Shown one piece after another: positions 10,501-19,700 of a DNA stretch of 64,000 nucleotides. Numbering within the stretch: the stretch's first letter is position 1; each line of letters opens with the position of its first letter. Under the pieces are notes generated by a model. The model ran no database searches. It was not told the DNA's origin and was given only the letters and a program-made list of their open reading frames with translations. Source of the DNA: Cytophagaceae bacterium (GTDB lineage: Bacteria; Bacteroidota; Bacteroidia; Cytophagales; UBA9547). A program made the position numbers and the translations under genes. Location: assembly GCA_027488865.1 (NCBI GenBank), contig JAIYAU010000058.1, positions 66,724-130,723 of the forward strand, in the 5' to 3' direction.

Positions 10501-12998
10501 GTAATATTAATTAAAACTGTGTCTCTAACAGCATTACAAGTTCCTAATCCTGCAGTAGTGGTAACAATAACTCTTGCAATGCCAGCAGCTATTTCAACAG
10601 CAGTAGGTGTATAGGTGGGGTTAGCATTAGTTACACTAGGTGTAAACATCCCCCCTCCCCCACTCCAAGTAGCAGCCGTGGCTACCGTCATGGTTCTGGA
10701 CAAGCTAGCTGCTGGACTAGTAGCGCAAACCGTTCTATCAGCACCTGCAGATATAGTGGGTGCGGCTGTAAATCTAATACGCATTTGGTCCGATACTGCC
10801 CTACAAAGACCATTATTAGTTGTGGTTAATGTGAGTACAACATTGGTAGCTGCAATTTCAGCGGCCGTCGGGGAATAAGTAGCATTGAGAGTATTAACAT
10901 TGGCTGTAAAAGTACCTGAACCTCCAGACCATACTGCAGAACCCGTAGAGGTAACACCAGCTAAAACCGTATTCGCATTATTACCACAAACTGTTCTGTC
11001 CGCTCCAGCATTTACTGTTGGAGTTTGAATGATAGAAATTCTCATTTGATCAACAGCAGCGGGACAAACACCATTACCAGTAGTAGTTGTTAATGTTAAT
11101 GTAATGGGAGTTCCAGCTGTTAGTTCAGCAGAAGAAGGTGTATAAGTAGGTGTTAAAGAATTCCTATTTGGGGCAAATGAACCTGCTCCTCCTGACCATG
11201 TTGCAGCAGTAGCAACACTAATTGTTCCTCTAATTGCTAGAGCAGTGTTATTTCTACAAACAGAAGTATCTCTTCCAGCATTTGCTGATGGAACTGTGGT
11301 AAAAGAAAGCACCATAGAATCTTTGGAAGCTATACAAAGTCCATTACCTATTGACTCGAGTAAGATTTTGACACTTCCAGCGCTTAAATCGGCAGCAGAG
11401 GGCGTATACCTAGCATTTGTATCAGTGGTACTTGTAAATGTTCCTGTTCCGGTTGTAGACCACCTAATACTTGCGGCTCCTTTCATAAATCCATTTAGCT
11501 GATAAGGCGTACCATTACCACAATGGTTATCATTATTAGCACTTCCAAAACCTGATTTAAGTTTGTTCGCGTCAACATTTACTGAGTTATGTATGTAGGT
11601 AACAGGATTGCTAGTTGTAATATTTGCATACCACCAAGAGTTGATAGTTTCGGAACATGGAGGACAATTATTAGACCCACGACCAGTCCATCTATGACAA
11701 CCTGTTGCTAAGGCACACCCTGTTAAATTCACTTTACCATCTACTGCTGTACCTGGGGTGATATTCGAATCATCCCAAAATATTTTAGGTTGAGTCACTG
11801 TACCCCTTGGTCTTACCAAAGTTACTAAAAGTCCATTTCTGTTATCTTCACAATCATATAATGGAAGGTGAGTTATTCCATTTAAAAAATCTACCTGAAC
11901 AGGAAATTGTGTTCCATTCAAAACTGGAGCTCCTAAACCATTTAAACCGTCCCAAGGAACACAGTTTAGACCAGCAACTGCTGTGAAACTAATTTGCCTA
12001 TCAATAGTGGCAATTTGATATCCTGGTACACCATTTAAATCCAGTGTTACTATGATGTTACCTGGTTTATCTACTGTGACATTTACACAAATATTACTAC
12101 CACAACCAATAGGTTGTGGATCAGCAAGAAGTTTCCCATAGGTCCCTGTAGGATAACATAGTGAATCTGGATCATTTATAAAAATTTTATATTGTGGATA
12201 AACAAATCTATCAGGTCTTGATTTTCTATCAGCCACTGGATCACCAGTATCTAAACATCCAGTAGCATTACAAGAAACTGAAAAGGCATGCGGTTCAATG
12301 CCGTTTCCACTCCATTTCGTTACAATCCCGTCATCCGCATAAATAAAAAATTGACCACTAAAAACACTATTTGCATCAGTTAGCTGCCATGCCTTAGACC
12401 ATAATCTTCCTTCAGCAACTATACCGTTTGTTCTTACAACTGTTACGTCAAAAAACCGTACAGAAATCTCATTAGCGGCATATGTAGTAGAATTACCGCG
12501 GTTAAATTCTATATAATAGTCTCCAGCAGTTGGAGCTACAAATCCTGTATCGTTATAACCAGTGGCACCCACAATTGACCTTGGTCCAGCTACAGCCTCA
12601 TCATAAGTATTAATAAATGCTTCACCAGCTGCACTTGGCATGAGCATCGGCCCAAAAACAACAACTCCCGCCTGATTTTTAATTCTAAAAAATGTGTTTG
12701 ATTGGTTTCCACGAAAACCAAATCTAACCCTTTCGCCAGGATTGCAAATTCTAATATTTAGTCTATAATCAACATCATTTGTACCATTGGGATAAGGAAT
12801 TGCATTGGGAGTATACATCGCAAAAGGAATGTTTAGCCCTGTTCCGCTGTTTGCTCTATTTATAAGTAAATAATAAGTATCAGTGGTATTAGGTTGAATT
12901 TGTTTTGTTCCTTCAGCAAAAATGAGCTGTATGATATAAATAAAAAATATTACTAATAATCCAGTTTTGTTTATGTTGATATAATTTTTCATGTCCAT
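1599..12998 (-). CDS. Giant (3799 aa) secreted Ig/PKD-like repeat protein with T9SS type-B (gliding motility-associated) C-terminal domain
   Basis: N-terminal hydrophobic signal; about 32 repeats with NAGxDxxxC and GNGxC motifs; C-terminus VFVPTAFTPG..YKFTIFSRWGEIIFYTEDRNESWDGTYKGEPVPIGLYPFMVSYEG. Confidence 0.9.
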   Translation of the reverse strand: MDMKNYININKTGLLVIFFIYIIQLIFAEGTKQIQPNTTDTYYLLINRANSGTGLNIPFAMYTPNAIPYPNGTNDVDYRLNIRICNPGERVRFGFRGNQSNTFFRIKNQAGVVVFGPMLMPSAAGEAFINTYDEAVAGPRSIVGATGYNDTGFVAPTAGDYYIEFNRGNSTTYAANEISVRFFDVTVVRTNGIVAEGRLWSKAWQLTDANSVFSGQFFIYADDGIVTKWSGNGIEPHAFSVSCNATGCLDTGDPVADRKSRPDRFVYPQYKIFINDPDSLCYPTGTYGKLLADPQPIGCGSNICVNVTVDKPGNIIVTLDLNGVPGYQIATIDRQISFTAVAGLNCVPWDGLNGLGAPVLNGTQFPVQVDFLNGITHLPLYDCEDNRNGLLVTLVRPRGTVTQPKIFWDDSNITPGTAVDGKVNLTGCALATGCHRWTGRGSNNCPPCSETINSWWYANITTSNPVTYIHNSVNVDANKLKSGFGSANNDNHCGNGTPYQLNGFMKGAASIRWSTTGTGTFTSTTDTNARYTPSAADLSAGSVKILLESIGNGLCIASKDSMVLSFTTVPSANAGRDTSVCRNNTALAIRGTISVATAATWSGGAGSFAPNRNSLTPTYTPSSAELTAGTPITLTLTTTTGNGVCPAAVDQMRISIIQTPTVNAGADRTVCGNNANTVLAGVTSTGSAVWSGGSGTFTANVNTLNATYSPTAAEIAATNVVLTLTTTNNGLCRAVSDQMRIRFTAAPTISAGADRTVCATSPAASLSRTMTVATAATWSGGGGMFTPSVTNANPTYTPTAVEIAAGIARVIVTTTAGLGTCNAVRDTVLINITGRPTANAGADRTICFNRPTVSLSGSVTNATGGRWLGAGTFSPNNTSLNTTYAPTAAEITARLSILVLETTGIGTCTRALDTVLVVVANTPSVNAGVDGSVCSNNRTLSLSTATGTFETYKWTTNGTGKFNPGGDSSFTLRPIYLPSAADTALGTVTLTLQGRSTSCNPINDQMNITFTSSPIVTSSSSVSICKNNAIASVNGSSSTGSGVWSGGSGSFSPNAITASPTYTPSAAEITSGSIVQLTYTSANNGNCLAKFSKTNILFTNSPSVNAGVDQTLCANKSLTTLAGVSSTNAGSWSGGVGSFTPNALSLNATYAPSKADSTAGFVVLTLTSSSNGNCNAVNDQVRINLTPAPTISAGTDLNICADVPVATLSGTVVGSTSVIWTGGLGSFSPNNTNQSPTYTASSLESSRGKAMLNVTSSGNNNCNPVSDSVIINIAPAPTADAGPDQTICASATTVSLSGSFANAGGVLWTSNGTGTFSNTSALSPTYTPSAADRTTGAVTITLSTTGNNRCQAVSDVMRIFFVSSPTVNAGVDQIVCQNDFPVNLSGSGSPATWSGGLGTFVPNNTTQNAKYTPSAAEITAGSVTLTLTTNPIAFCSSVSDQVVITLKSAPTANAGADQAVCGNSSTFNISGTVTNATGGSWTTLGSGTFIPNSNALVGSYQPSSSDISNGSTTLILSTTGNAGCSAVKDTVRITIAPVVSVNAGPDQSFCRNNVNLNLLGTVVNTSGGTWSGGTGTFSPNNSTLNAKYIPSAAELALGSVNLQLSTIASNVCPSLTDFVRFTFTAEPTVNAGADKTICADKDTVNLSGIINSIPTGVSWSTSGSGTFSPSSAALKTSYFLSTSEKNAGIVTLTLMTTGNGACLPATDQMVLNITPKPTINIGKDTSICADRSSISLLARFTVASNVVWKTSNNGTYNDTSLTAPLYTFSANEKAAEIVTLTATTKGNGTCQAVSDQILINLTPAPTVNAGFDQITCENVANINLLGSVTVASGGIWTTSGTGTFSNNNLLATTYSPSALDISNGKVKLALRTTGNGTCNSVIDTLQVQIDPKPTASAGSNVSICADSIGIAINGIVGVATGGKWTSSGGGNFFPNNTTLNANYVPSQADRTAGSVNIILTTTGNGSCNADISQFTLTIVPTPTTNAGPDQTICADKDTIYLSGSQANATGAAWYFTGSGLLAPSNTSLTPYYLISPTDRAAGKVVFGLNTTGNGICKAANDLIIATIAPKPVVNAGSDLFICADAGVIPLSGLVLNAGGGQWSTSGGGFFTPNDNALSSTYVISENDLTTGNFNLVLKSTNNGSCSEISDTIDIKITTAPTIDLPNDIESCVNTNNISLSVNLTVASGVNWSTSGSGLFSPNNTSTIVSYQPSALDRTNGVVKIKATTTGNGTCKSKTDSLNITLKNLPQVDAGADFITCADQNVVFLSGTVTNAKGIKWETSGIGTFQPSDTAINAVYNFSAADSLFGNVIIQATSTGNGPCPQATDSKNVTFTPIPTVSAGPDITTCPTADSIQLNGVVTVAAGGFWSSNGSGTFLPNDFDLNAIYQPSPKDIANGVVTLTLISQDNGFCDFYSDALQIFFQPSPNIDAGTNKTICKTDFPISLEGSGPSGQWINGLGTFTPNNKALNATYIPSASEISAGFVKLVVLSTKTGSCAQSQDSVTFSFIDGPVIDAGIDTSICANGNGLTLYASSNGLSSGVQWSTASGTGTFLPNANSLNPTFIPSDFQKTNGRATLTLTSTGNGVCAEVKDVVILNITPSPTVNIGPNLTLCTDLPSVQFQSSYTIAKNLLWTSLGDGVFDNDILDNPTYSFGNNDFVNKKVKIIATTQGVGLCNSLSDTLEITFIEKPSISAGNDTVICASNTELDLRGKITNAAGGEWISSSGGSFAPNQFLVNSTYIPTALDRTNQTVSLYFKTIGVGSCIPLVDTVLVTINPLPTVDAGKDTTLCASPNPIDIFGSASTASVWRSPGRGIFGDSVSFTTDYLASNQDKLSGGVTITLNTTGNGACNSQIDYKTIVLIAAPIALVNAGFDQELCRDQTQAQLAGFIANAAGGIWTKFIGTGTLDDPTKVEALYTLSAQDVLGDSVKLRLTSTGNGICQAVFDDVVVRFTDTVTVAGITDNTFCADTTFQITGAVINNAGGGTWSTGGTGFFVPNANVLNAMYVPSSQDKSAGFVGLTLTSTDNGTCNAQDKNIKLTILSQPTINAGVDRSICLDATQIPIVASFGGAGGVTWTSSGTGNFNPNNTSAIYSPTTGDKNNVQINFFAQTIPNNSCKPVKDKFILNFTPRPTVNAGADVTSCGNLSQINLGGSVTIAAGGFWSTNGSGAFTPSSTALNAKYQPSLSDVSLGSVNLVLQTTGNGSCNARRDTIVALLQQIPKAEAGPAQSCAYANGVQLNGSFINATGGEWSTSGSGIFATNFAQFDARYFPSSNDNVLKVINLTYTTTGNGVCSPSVSSTTLTINELPVANSGEDQSVCINGTAQLVAKVSDDIASYSWKSLTGIDQSNSSVLTTIPITDATDYELTVTNNFGCIDRDTITVNKVDSVKFVLPPHFCLVPNLSIAPLILNGTVTAQYQWYRNNLAMNGQNDSTIIISQPGNYKIAYTVGNCQYSTVSNITEPPVLVHNDKISCINNSLDISSRSITSKAIFVWQTAGSPTGNPFTLAPVIADTNLYYVKGTDSLGCTSTDSIRVIGIEKPILTLGNDSACVGGSFVLVATPSNINKLKDYDPIYSWFKDGVYFSDNDTITSTTTSLFVATVSIDECITTDTAALKINSLPIDLLQPIIRYCSDTLTAIRIDAGQGSSLASDSIGMKYIWSTGETTRRISVNGGGDFKVTITNKSNCSFTDSVSILDRCPPKVFVPTAFTPGRNVISGNLGDDKLYVKGKHDVNYKFTIFSRWGEIIFYTEDRNESWDGTYKGEPVPIGLYPFMVSYEGIHEEFKGPYSKRGSITVIR
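2990..11300 (-). repeat. Protein-coding tandem repeat array (~32 units, ~240-260 bp each) inside the giant type-B T9SS protein
   Basis: Recurring NAGxDxxxCxx...TWSGGxGxFxPNxxxLNATYxPSxxDxxxGxVxLTLTTTGNGxCxxxxD, counted by eye in the translation; boundaries approximate. Confidence 0.88.
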
Positions 12999-13089
12999 CT
13001 CCAGTTTCCTCCCTTAGATATTTTACGAAGTATGTAAATAAAAGGATGAAAATATTTATAGTTTTAATACAAAAAAATATTAATATATT

Positions 13090-13488
13090 CTAATTATCGC
13101 TAACCAAAACGATAATTATAGCCTCCTTACCATCAATAGACAAATTGGTGACCATTCTAGTCTCAAAAAGATCAATTATCTCCATTTTAAATTTGATTGA
13201 TTTTCCTTTACCAGTATTAACCGACCAAGAAAGTTGATGTTTTAAAGAATCAAAAAACCAAACATTATCTTTACCAGATACAATTGACGGGTTTTCCAAA
13301 TTCATCTTCCCGTTACTAAAAAAAATATAGGAATCCAATAATCTATCACTTTCGATTAAAGGACCATCAGGATTGGGACTTATTCTCCAACGTTTCCCAT
13401 TTTCATTATACAAATTCTGAATTTTAATGTCCTGCGCATTTGTAAAATTGACTATAAGTATAAGAACAACTGTGATAAATAATTTCAT
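13090..13488 (-). CDS. Hypothetical secreted protein
   Basis: 132-aa ORF with signal peptide MKLFITVVLILIVNFTNAQ; no family recognised. Confidence 0.6.
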   Translation of the reverse strand: MKLFITVVLILIVNFTNAQDIKIQNLYNENGKRWRISPNPDGPLIESDRLLDSYIFFSNGKMNLENPSIVSGKDNVWFFDSLKHQLSWSVNTGKGKSIKFKMEIIDLFETRMVTNLSIDGKEAIIIVLVSDN

Positions 13489-13572
13489 AGTTCAACAGAG
13501 TTTTATCTTATTATACGCTTTGAAATATATTTCGGTTATTCATACGTAATATTTAGCGCATTTTAGTAGTAT

Positions 13573-13599
13573 AATAGGGCTGTTTTAAACAGCCCTATT
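13573..13599 (-). terminator. Hairpin downstream of leuS
   Basis: Perfect 13-bp inverted repeat AATAGGGCTGTTT-T-AAACAGCCCTATT a few nt after the leuS stop; U-tract is weak. Confidence 0.6.
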
Positions 13600-13604
13600 T
13601 TAGA

Positions 13605-16424
13605 TTAAAGTACTACATTCACAATTTTTTTTGGAACAATGATTATTTTCTTGGGAGGTTTGCCATCAAGCCATTTTTGTACTACATTATCTTCTAGTAC
13701 TAGTTTCTCTATGTCAGTAACTGGCATGTCTGCGCCAAAAATCATTTTATGTCTTGTTTTTCCATTAATTGAAATAGGATATTCGAAGCTGTCTTCAATT
13801 AAATACTCACTATTAAAAATCGGAAATATTGCATAAGAAATTGATTGTGTATGACCAATGGCCTGCCACAATTCTTCACATATATGTGGTGCATATGGAG
13901 AAATTAATACCAACAAATCTTCCAATATTTCTTTTTTAGTACATTTTAACGCAGCCAACTCGTTTACACAAATCATAAAAGTACTTACATTGGTATTAAA
14001 AGAAAATCTTTCAATATCATCTTCTACCCTTTTGATTGTTTTATGAAGCACTTTTAATTCATCTTTTGAAGGTTGTTCATCAACTACCACCAAATTTGAT
14101 TTCTCATCATAAAATAATCGCCAAAGTTTTCTTAAAAATCTTGCAACACCATCTATGCTATTCGTATTCCAAGGTTTAAATTGTTCCAAAGGACCAAGAA
14201 ACATTTCGTATAATCTTAATGTATCAGCTCCATATTGATTAACGATGTCATCAGGATTTACCACATTATACTTTGATTTGGACATTTTTTCAATTAAAAA
14301 ATCACAATGAATAATTTCATTTCCCGACTCATCAATTGAAAATTCGAATTTAGCATCATGCAAGTCAACTCTAGATTTTTTAATTGCATCTACGCTTATG
14401 TTATCCTTGCTATCTACCAAATTAACATCCACATAGATCCAAATAAAATCTTTGTCTAAGTGCAAATTGTTTTCTTTGGCATAGGCTAACAATTGATTTT
14501 TACAAATAATTACATTCGCGCTTTTTTCTTTGCAAATTAAGGTAGATCTACCCTGTATCATCCCTTGGTTGATCATTTTAGCAAAAGGCTCTGCTGTGGG
14601 TACCAGACCCCAATCATACAAAAATTTATTCCAAAATCTTGAATATAGTAAGTGACCAGTGGCGTGTTCAGATCCGCCAATGTAAAGATCCACATCTTTC
14701 CAATAAATTGCTTTTGTATCTGAAACAAATGTTTGGTCATTTGTAGAATCCATATATCTCAAAAAATACCAACTTGATCCTGCCCAACCAGGCATGGTGG
14801 ACAGTTCATATGTATACTCGTTTTTATATTTCCAATTATTTGCTCTTCCTAAAGGCGGGTCACCTGATTCAGTAGGTTTATATTCATCAATTTCAGGGAG
14901 TAATAATGGCAATTCTGATTCTTCAAGTGCATAAGGAATACCATTCTTAAAAAATATAGGAATAGGCTCACCCCAATATCGTTGACGACTAAAAATAGCA
15001 TCACGCATCCGATAATTTACCTTAGCTTTGCCCCAACCCATCTCTTCAGTCTTGATAATTGCCTTTTCAATAGCCTCTTTTACATGGAGTCCATTTAAAA
15101 AATCAGAATTAATCATAACTCCTGCCTTTGGATCAAAATCCTCTTTCGTAATATCGCAATGGTTACCTTGTTGCACATTTATAATTGGAAGATTAAAGTG
15201 TTTTGCAAATGCAAAATCTCTGGTGTCTGATGAAGGAACCGCCATCACAGCTCCAGTCCCATAGCCATACAAGACGTAATCGGCTATCCAAACAGGAATC
15301 TCTTTATTGTTAAAAGGGTTAATCGCATAAACACCAGTAAAGACACCAGAAATAGTTTTAACATCGCTCATTCTATCCCTTTCTGATCTATTTTTGGCCA
15401 TATGTATATAATGACCCACACTCTCCCTATGCTCAGGTGTTGTAATAACCTCCACAATTGGATGCTCTGGTGCTAAGGATAAATACGTTACGCCATAAAT
15501 CGTATCTATTCTAGTGGTAAACACTTTAATAATGTGCTCTGAGCCAACTAACCGAAATTCTAATTCAGTACCTATCGATTTACCAATCCAGTTTCGCTGC
15601 ATTTCTTTTATAGGCTCGCTCCATTCTAAATCCTCAAGATCTTGAAGTAAGCGTTCTGCATAAGCTGAAATTCTTAAACACCATTGCTTCATTTCTTTAC
15701 GCTCAACAGGATAACCACCCCGTTCAGAAACTCCATCTTTTACCTCCTCATTTGCCAACACAGTACCTAATGCAGGACACCAATTTACGGTAACCTCAGC
15801 CAAAAACGCCAAACGATACTCCAATAAAATGATGTATTTTTCATTATCAGTAAAGTTAGTCCAATCATTTGCCGAAAATATTAAAGAATAATCAGTAGCG
15901 GCTTTAACTTTTTCATTGCCTTCGGTATTAAAAGTTTCAATTAACGATTCAATAGATTGCGCCTTATTTAATGTTTTATTATACCAAGAATTAAAAAAAA
16001 AAAAAAAAATCCATTGTGTCCATTTATAATAGCTAGGACTTGATGTCCTTACTTCTCTGCTCCAGTCAAAAGAAAACCCCAAATTATCTAATTGTTCTCG
16101 ATATCTGTTAATATTTTTATCAGTAGTAATAGCAGGATGTTGACCTGTCTGAATGGCATATTGCTCAGCTGGTAATCCAAAAGCATCATATCCCATGGGA
16201 TGAAGCACATTATATCCCTTACTTCTTTTGAAACGCGCCATAATATCACTGGCAATGTATCCTAGTGGATGTCCTACATGTAAACCCGCACCTGAGGGAT
16301 ATGGGAACATGTCAAGTACATAATATTTTGGTTTGTCTAATTTTTCTGAAACTTTAAAAATCTGGTTATCAGACCAATACTTTTGCCACTTTTTTTCAAT
16401 ATCTAAAAACTGATACTCTGCCAT
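13605..16424 (-). CDS. leuS: Leucyl-tRNA synthetase (start adjusted to MAEYQFLDIEKKWQ; the ORF track start is 15 codons upstream)
   Basis: FPYPSGAGLHVGHPLGYIASDI, GYDAFGLPAEQYA, MSKSKYNVVNPDDIV, typical LeuRS. Confidence 0.96.
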   Translation of the reverse strand: MAEYQFLDIEKKWQKYWSDNQIFKVSEKLDKPKYYVLDMFPYPSGAGLHVGHPLGYIASDIMARFKRSKGYNVLHPMGYDAFGLPAEQYAIQTGQHPAITTDKNINRYREQLDNLGFSFDWSREVRTSSPSYYKWTQWIFFFFFNSWYNKTLNKAQSIESLIETFNTEGNEKVKAATDYSLIFSANDWTNFTDNEKYIILLEYRLAFLAEVTVNWCPALGTVLANEEVKDGVSERGGYPVERKEMKQWCLRISAYAERLLQDLEDLEWSEPIKEMQRNWIGKSIGTELEFRLVGSEHIIKVFTTRIDTIYGVTYLSLAPEHPIVEVITTPEHRESVGHYIHMAKNRSERDRMSDVKTISGVFTGVYAINPFNNKEIPVWIADYVLYGYGTGAVMAVPSSDTRDFAFAKHFNLPIINVQQGNHCDITKEDFDPKAGVMINSDFLNGLHVKEAIEKAIIKTEEMGWGKAKVNYRMRDAIFSRQRYWGEPIPIFFKNGIPYALEESELPLLLPEIDEYKPTESGDPPLGRANNWKYKNEYTYELSTMPGWAGSSWYFLRYMDSTNDQTFVSDTKAIYWKDVDLYIGGSEHATGHLLYSRFWNKFLYDWGLVPTAEPFAKMINQGMIQGRSTLICKEKSANVIICKNQLLAYAKENNLHLDKDFIWIYVDVNLVDSKDNISVDAIKKSRVDLHDAKFEFSIDESGNEIIHCDFLIEKMSKSKYNVVNPDDIVNQYGADTLRLYEMFLGPLEQFKPWNTNSIDGVARFLRKLWRLFYDEKSNLVVVDEQPSKDELKVLHKTIKRVEDDIERFSFNTNVSTFMICVNELAALKCTKKEILEDLLVLISPYAPHICEELWQAIGHTQSISYAIFPIFNSEYLIEDSFEYPISINGKTRHKMIFGADMPVTDIEKLVLEDNVVQKWLDGKPPKKIIIVPKKIVNVVL

Positions 16425-16717
16425 TGTAAAATGTACTTTAAGATTGTAGATATAAACTACTATATCCAATTAATAAAATACAAAGTTATAAAGTTGTTGG
16501 TCGCAACAAATAATTAAAGTGTATAAAATAGGGTGCACGCAATACTAAAAATACGACTAAGAAAAAAAACAACGAATAAAATTAAGCAAGAAAAGCTTCG
16601 AAAATCTAACTTCAAATTATTCAATAGCTGATGTTCATTTACCGAAGACTTGGTTGATCGAAATAATTAGTAGTTGATTTTAATTTATAACTATATAAAA
16701 CTATGATTAAGAAGAAT

Positions 16718-16760
16718 AAAAAAAGGGGGTTATATGGATATAATATAACCCCCTTTTTTT
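16718..16760 (-). terminator. Intrinsic terminator of the 3608-aa adhesin gene (symmetrical A/T flanks, possibly bidirectional)
   Basis: AAAAAAAGGGGGTTATA...TATAACCCCCTTTTTTT long perfect stem 12 nt past the stop codon. Confidence 0.85.
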
Positions 16761-16772
16761 ATAATTTATAAA

Positions 16773-19700
16773 CTATCTAATTATAGATATTTTGAATTGA
16801 GAATTAACAGAGTTAGAATAAATCTTCATAATATAAACCCCTGCAGCTAGACCTTTAACAGCATCAATTTTCCTTTTGATATGATTAGAACCTGACAGAT
16901 TAGGGAATTCTTTGAAATACACAGACTTACCATTGACATCTGTTATTTCAACATTGAATGATTGATCTCTTAAATCTATTATATCCACATCCACAAAATC
17001 AATTATTGATGGATTAGGATAAATAGAAATTACAGGTGTATTTAATCTACTATCTATTGCATTGGTTACATTACTATTCCTTAAGTAATTTCTCAAAACA
17101 AACCTATCTTTGATTGTGACCGGTGAGTTAATTTCGATCCCTACTTTAGTATCTGAATCGATTTTAGAAACGGTATTTAATAATTTATCCTCCAAATAAA
17201 TCACACCATTTAACGAATTAGATTTAACTGATAAAACGTGACTGCCTTTAAGTGAAGTGCTTAATACCAAAGGTATGGATAAAGTATCATCTATACTTCC
17301 TATACTATTGATAGATAAATTACTACCATCTTTTGAAACTGTAGATACGTTTATCTGTGTGTTAGAAAACTTAATTGCATCGTATTTTCCATCATAATTA
17401 ATTGTAGCCTCATTATCTAAATAAACTACAGTTTCGTCAACAATAGTATCTTTTGCAAATGATAATCTTAGAAGGTTATCAGGTTCCGAAGTCCTAAAAT
17501 TAGCTGTATGAGCTAATGAAACTTTTGCACTTTCTGTAATAGTCAATACTGGATTCACTGCATTTGCTTTCACAAAAAACCCTTGGAATGAAGCTATCAC
17601 AGAAGGATTGGTTCGGCTAGGAACCCCCACATTATTTACAAAGGAATAATAACCGCCTGGACCAGTAATTTGAGGATCCCAAGTATAGAAAGCATTCTCT
17701 ATATTTGTTTTTGTCCATCCACCAGAATTCCAATCAATTTGACTAGGGTATGGATTACCTACAAAATTCCATCCAGGATCAGGTGCATTAGTACTATAGG
17801 TAACTGGTAAATTAACTGTACCTATGTTAGGAGTACCAGTTACTTGTAAAGTAACTGGATTAGTTGTTAATGTGGTGTTATTGCGTTTGACAGACGTCAA
17901 CAAATAATACCCAGCACCTCGTTGCATCTCAAAGCTTGGAGATGAAATCGAATTCCATTTTCTATCTTTAACATTTCCAGCTGCTTCATCATAAATTTTA
18001 AAGGTAGTTGCTGTAACATTTGGAGCATCAAAACCTTTAGATGTAGGACCATAAACCTTTACACTATCCATTAAATTCGCCACGGTTGACCCTTGAACTG
18101 GAGCAGAAATATATCTAGGCAAACGTTTTGCTGGTATGTATCGTTGCACACTCAAGTCACCTATGTACGATGAGGTATTAGGCACATTAGCTAACCTTGC
18201 TGTACCTGCTGCGTTAGAAATTAAACGAATGGATTTACCTAAGTTAGTAACTTTTGTGCCACTACCAATTGTAAATGTTCCATTGATATCAACATCCGCA
18301 TTAAGCTCCGTCCCTTCTGGAGAACCGTTGGTAATACTTAGGTTATTGAAGGTCGACCTAGAAGATCCCGCAATTGCTTGAGAAAGAGATGCATTATTTA
18401 ATGCTACTGTACTTAATGTGCCAGGATTGAAGATCCCACTGTTTGTCCAAACACCACTTACATTTAATGTATTTGCACCTGAAATAGAAAGTGCAGCTCC
18501 AGGATTGATATAAATGTCGCGCGCATTAGATGTATTGAAAATTGTTGGGTTATTAGGAGTACCACCATTAATTACAACATCTGTGGATATGGTAGGTATA
18601 CCACCACACCAGTTGGCGGCTGTTTGCCAAGAATTACCCGAAGTACCTAACCACAATCCATTTGGATTTAATAATAATGGGGCATAGTTTGAAAATACAG
18701 CTGGAGCGCATGAACCTGTCACTCTCAACGCATATGAATAACCATTCATTGCCGTACTTACACTGGAAATATTTAATGTAGTAGTGGTAGTAGTTGAATA
18801 AATACCACTATTGGTTAATGAAGTATTGTTTGGAATATTCCCAAACCATTGATAGGTCAACCCAGCTCCTGATGCTACCGCTGTATAAGAAGCACTTGTA
18901 CCACTACATCTACTTAAACTGGTAGGATGTGAGGTAATTGATGGTTTGGCTAAAACAGATAATATGGCCGCATTAGAATTAACAGCACATGCCGAAAGAT
19001 TAACCACACATCTAAATTGATTTGACGAAAAAGAAAGTGGTGTGTTATTTATGGTGAGTGTGGCCGTAGTTGAACCTGAAAAAACAGCATCATCAGTTAA
19101 GTCTGTAAACGAACCTGAACCAATTTTACGTTGCCAACGATAGGTTAAAGGAGTTCCGGATGCTGAGACGCTAAAGGAGGAAGTAACTCCTTCACAACTA
19201 TTTACTGCACTCGGTTGGGAAGTTATAACAGGTGACGGATCAATTAATAAGAATGCAGAATCACTTGTAACCTCAGGAGGGGTACAGTTACCAGATACAA
19301 CTACCCTATATAAGTTACCGCTCATTAAATTTGTAGGAGCGCTTATTGTTAAGGTACTAGTTGTAAACCCAGGGTACTGAACAGCATTAGTAATGTTAGA
19401 ATAAGTAGATCCTATTTTTTGTTGCCATTGATAAGATAAATTAGAACCTACCGCTGAAACAGATATAGTGGCATTAGCTCCTGCACAAGTGTTTGCATTT
19501 GCAGGTTGAGTTACAATGCTAGTTGGTGGATTTACGGTTATTTGAATCACGTTGCTGTTTGTATTGTTACAAGCACCTGAAGAAACCACTCTTCTATACC
19601 AGGTGGTAACATTTAAAGCTGGAGGTGTATAGCCAATGTTTGTACTTACACCTGATGCGGTGACAAAACCAGTATTATTGGCTGTAGTACTACTTTGCCA

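Noticed and set aside
1912-11502. Many 60-110 aa + strand ORFs antisense to the giant repeat gene
   Set aside because: They recur with the repeat period and read as low-complexity antisense of NAGxD/TYTPS repeats; shadow ORFs.
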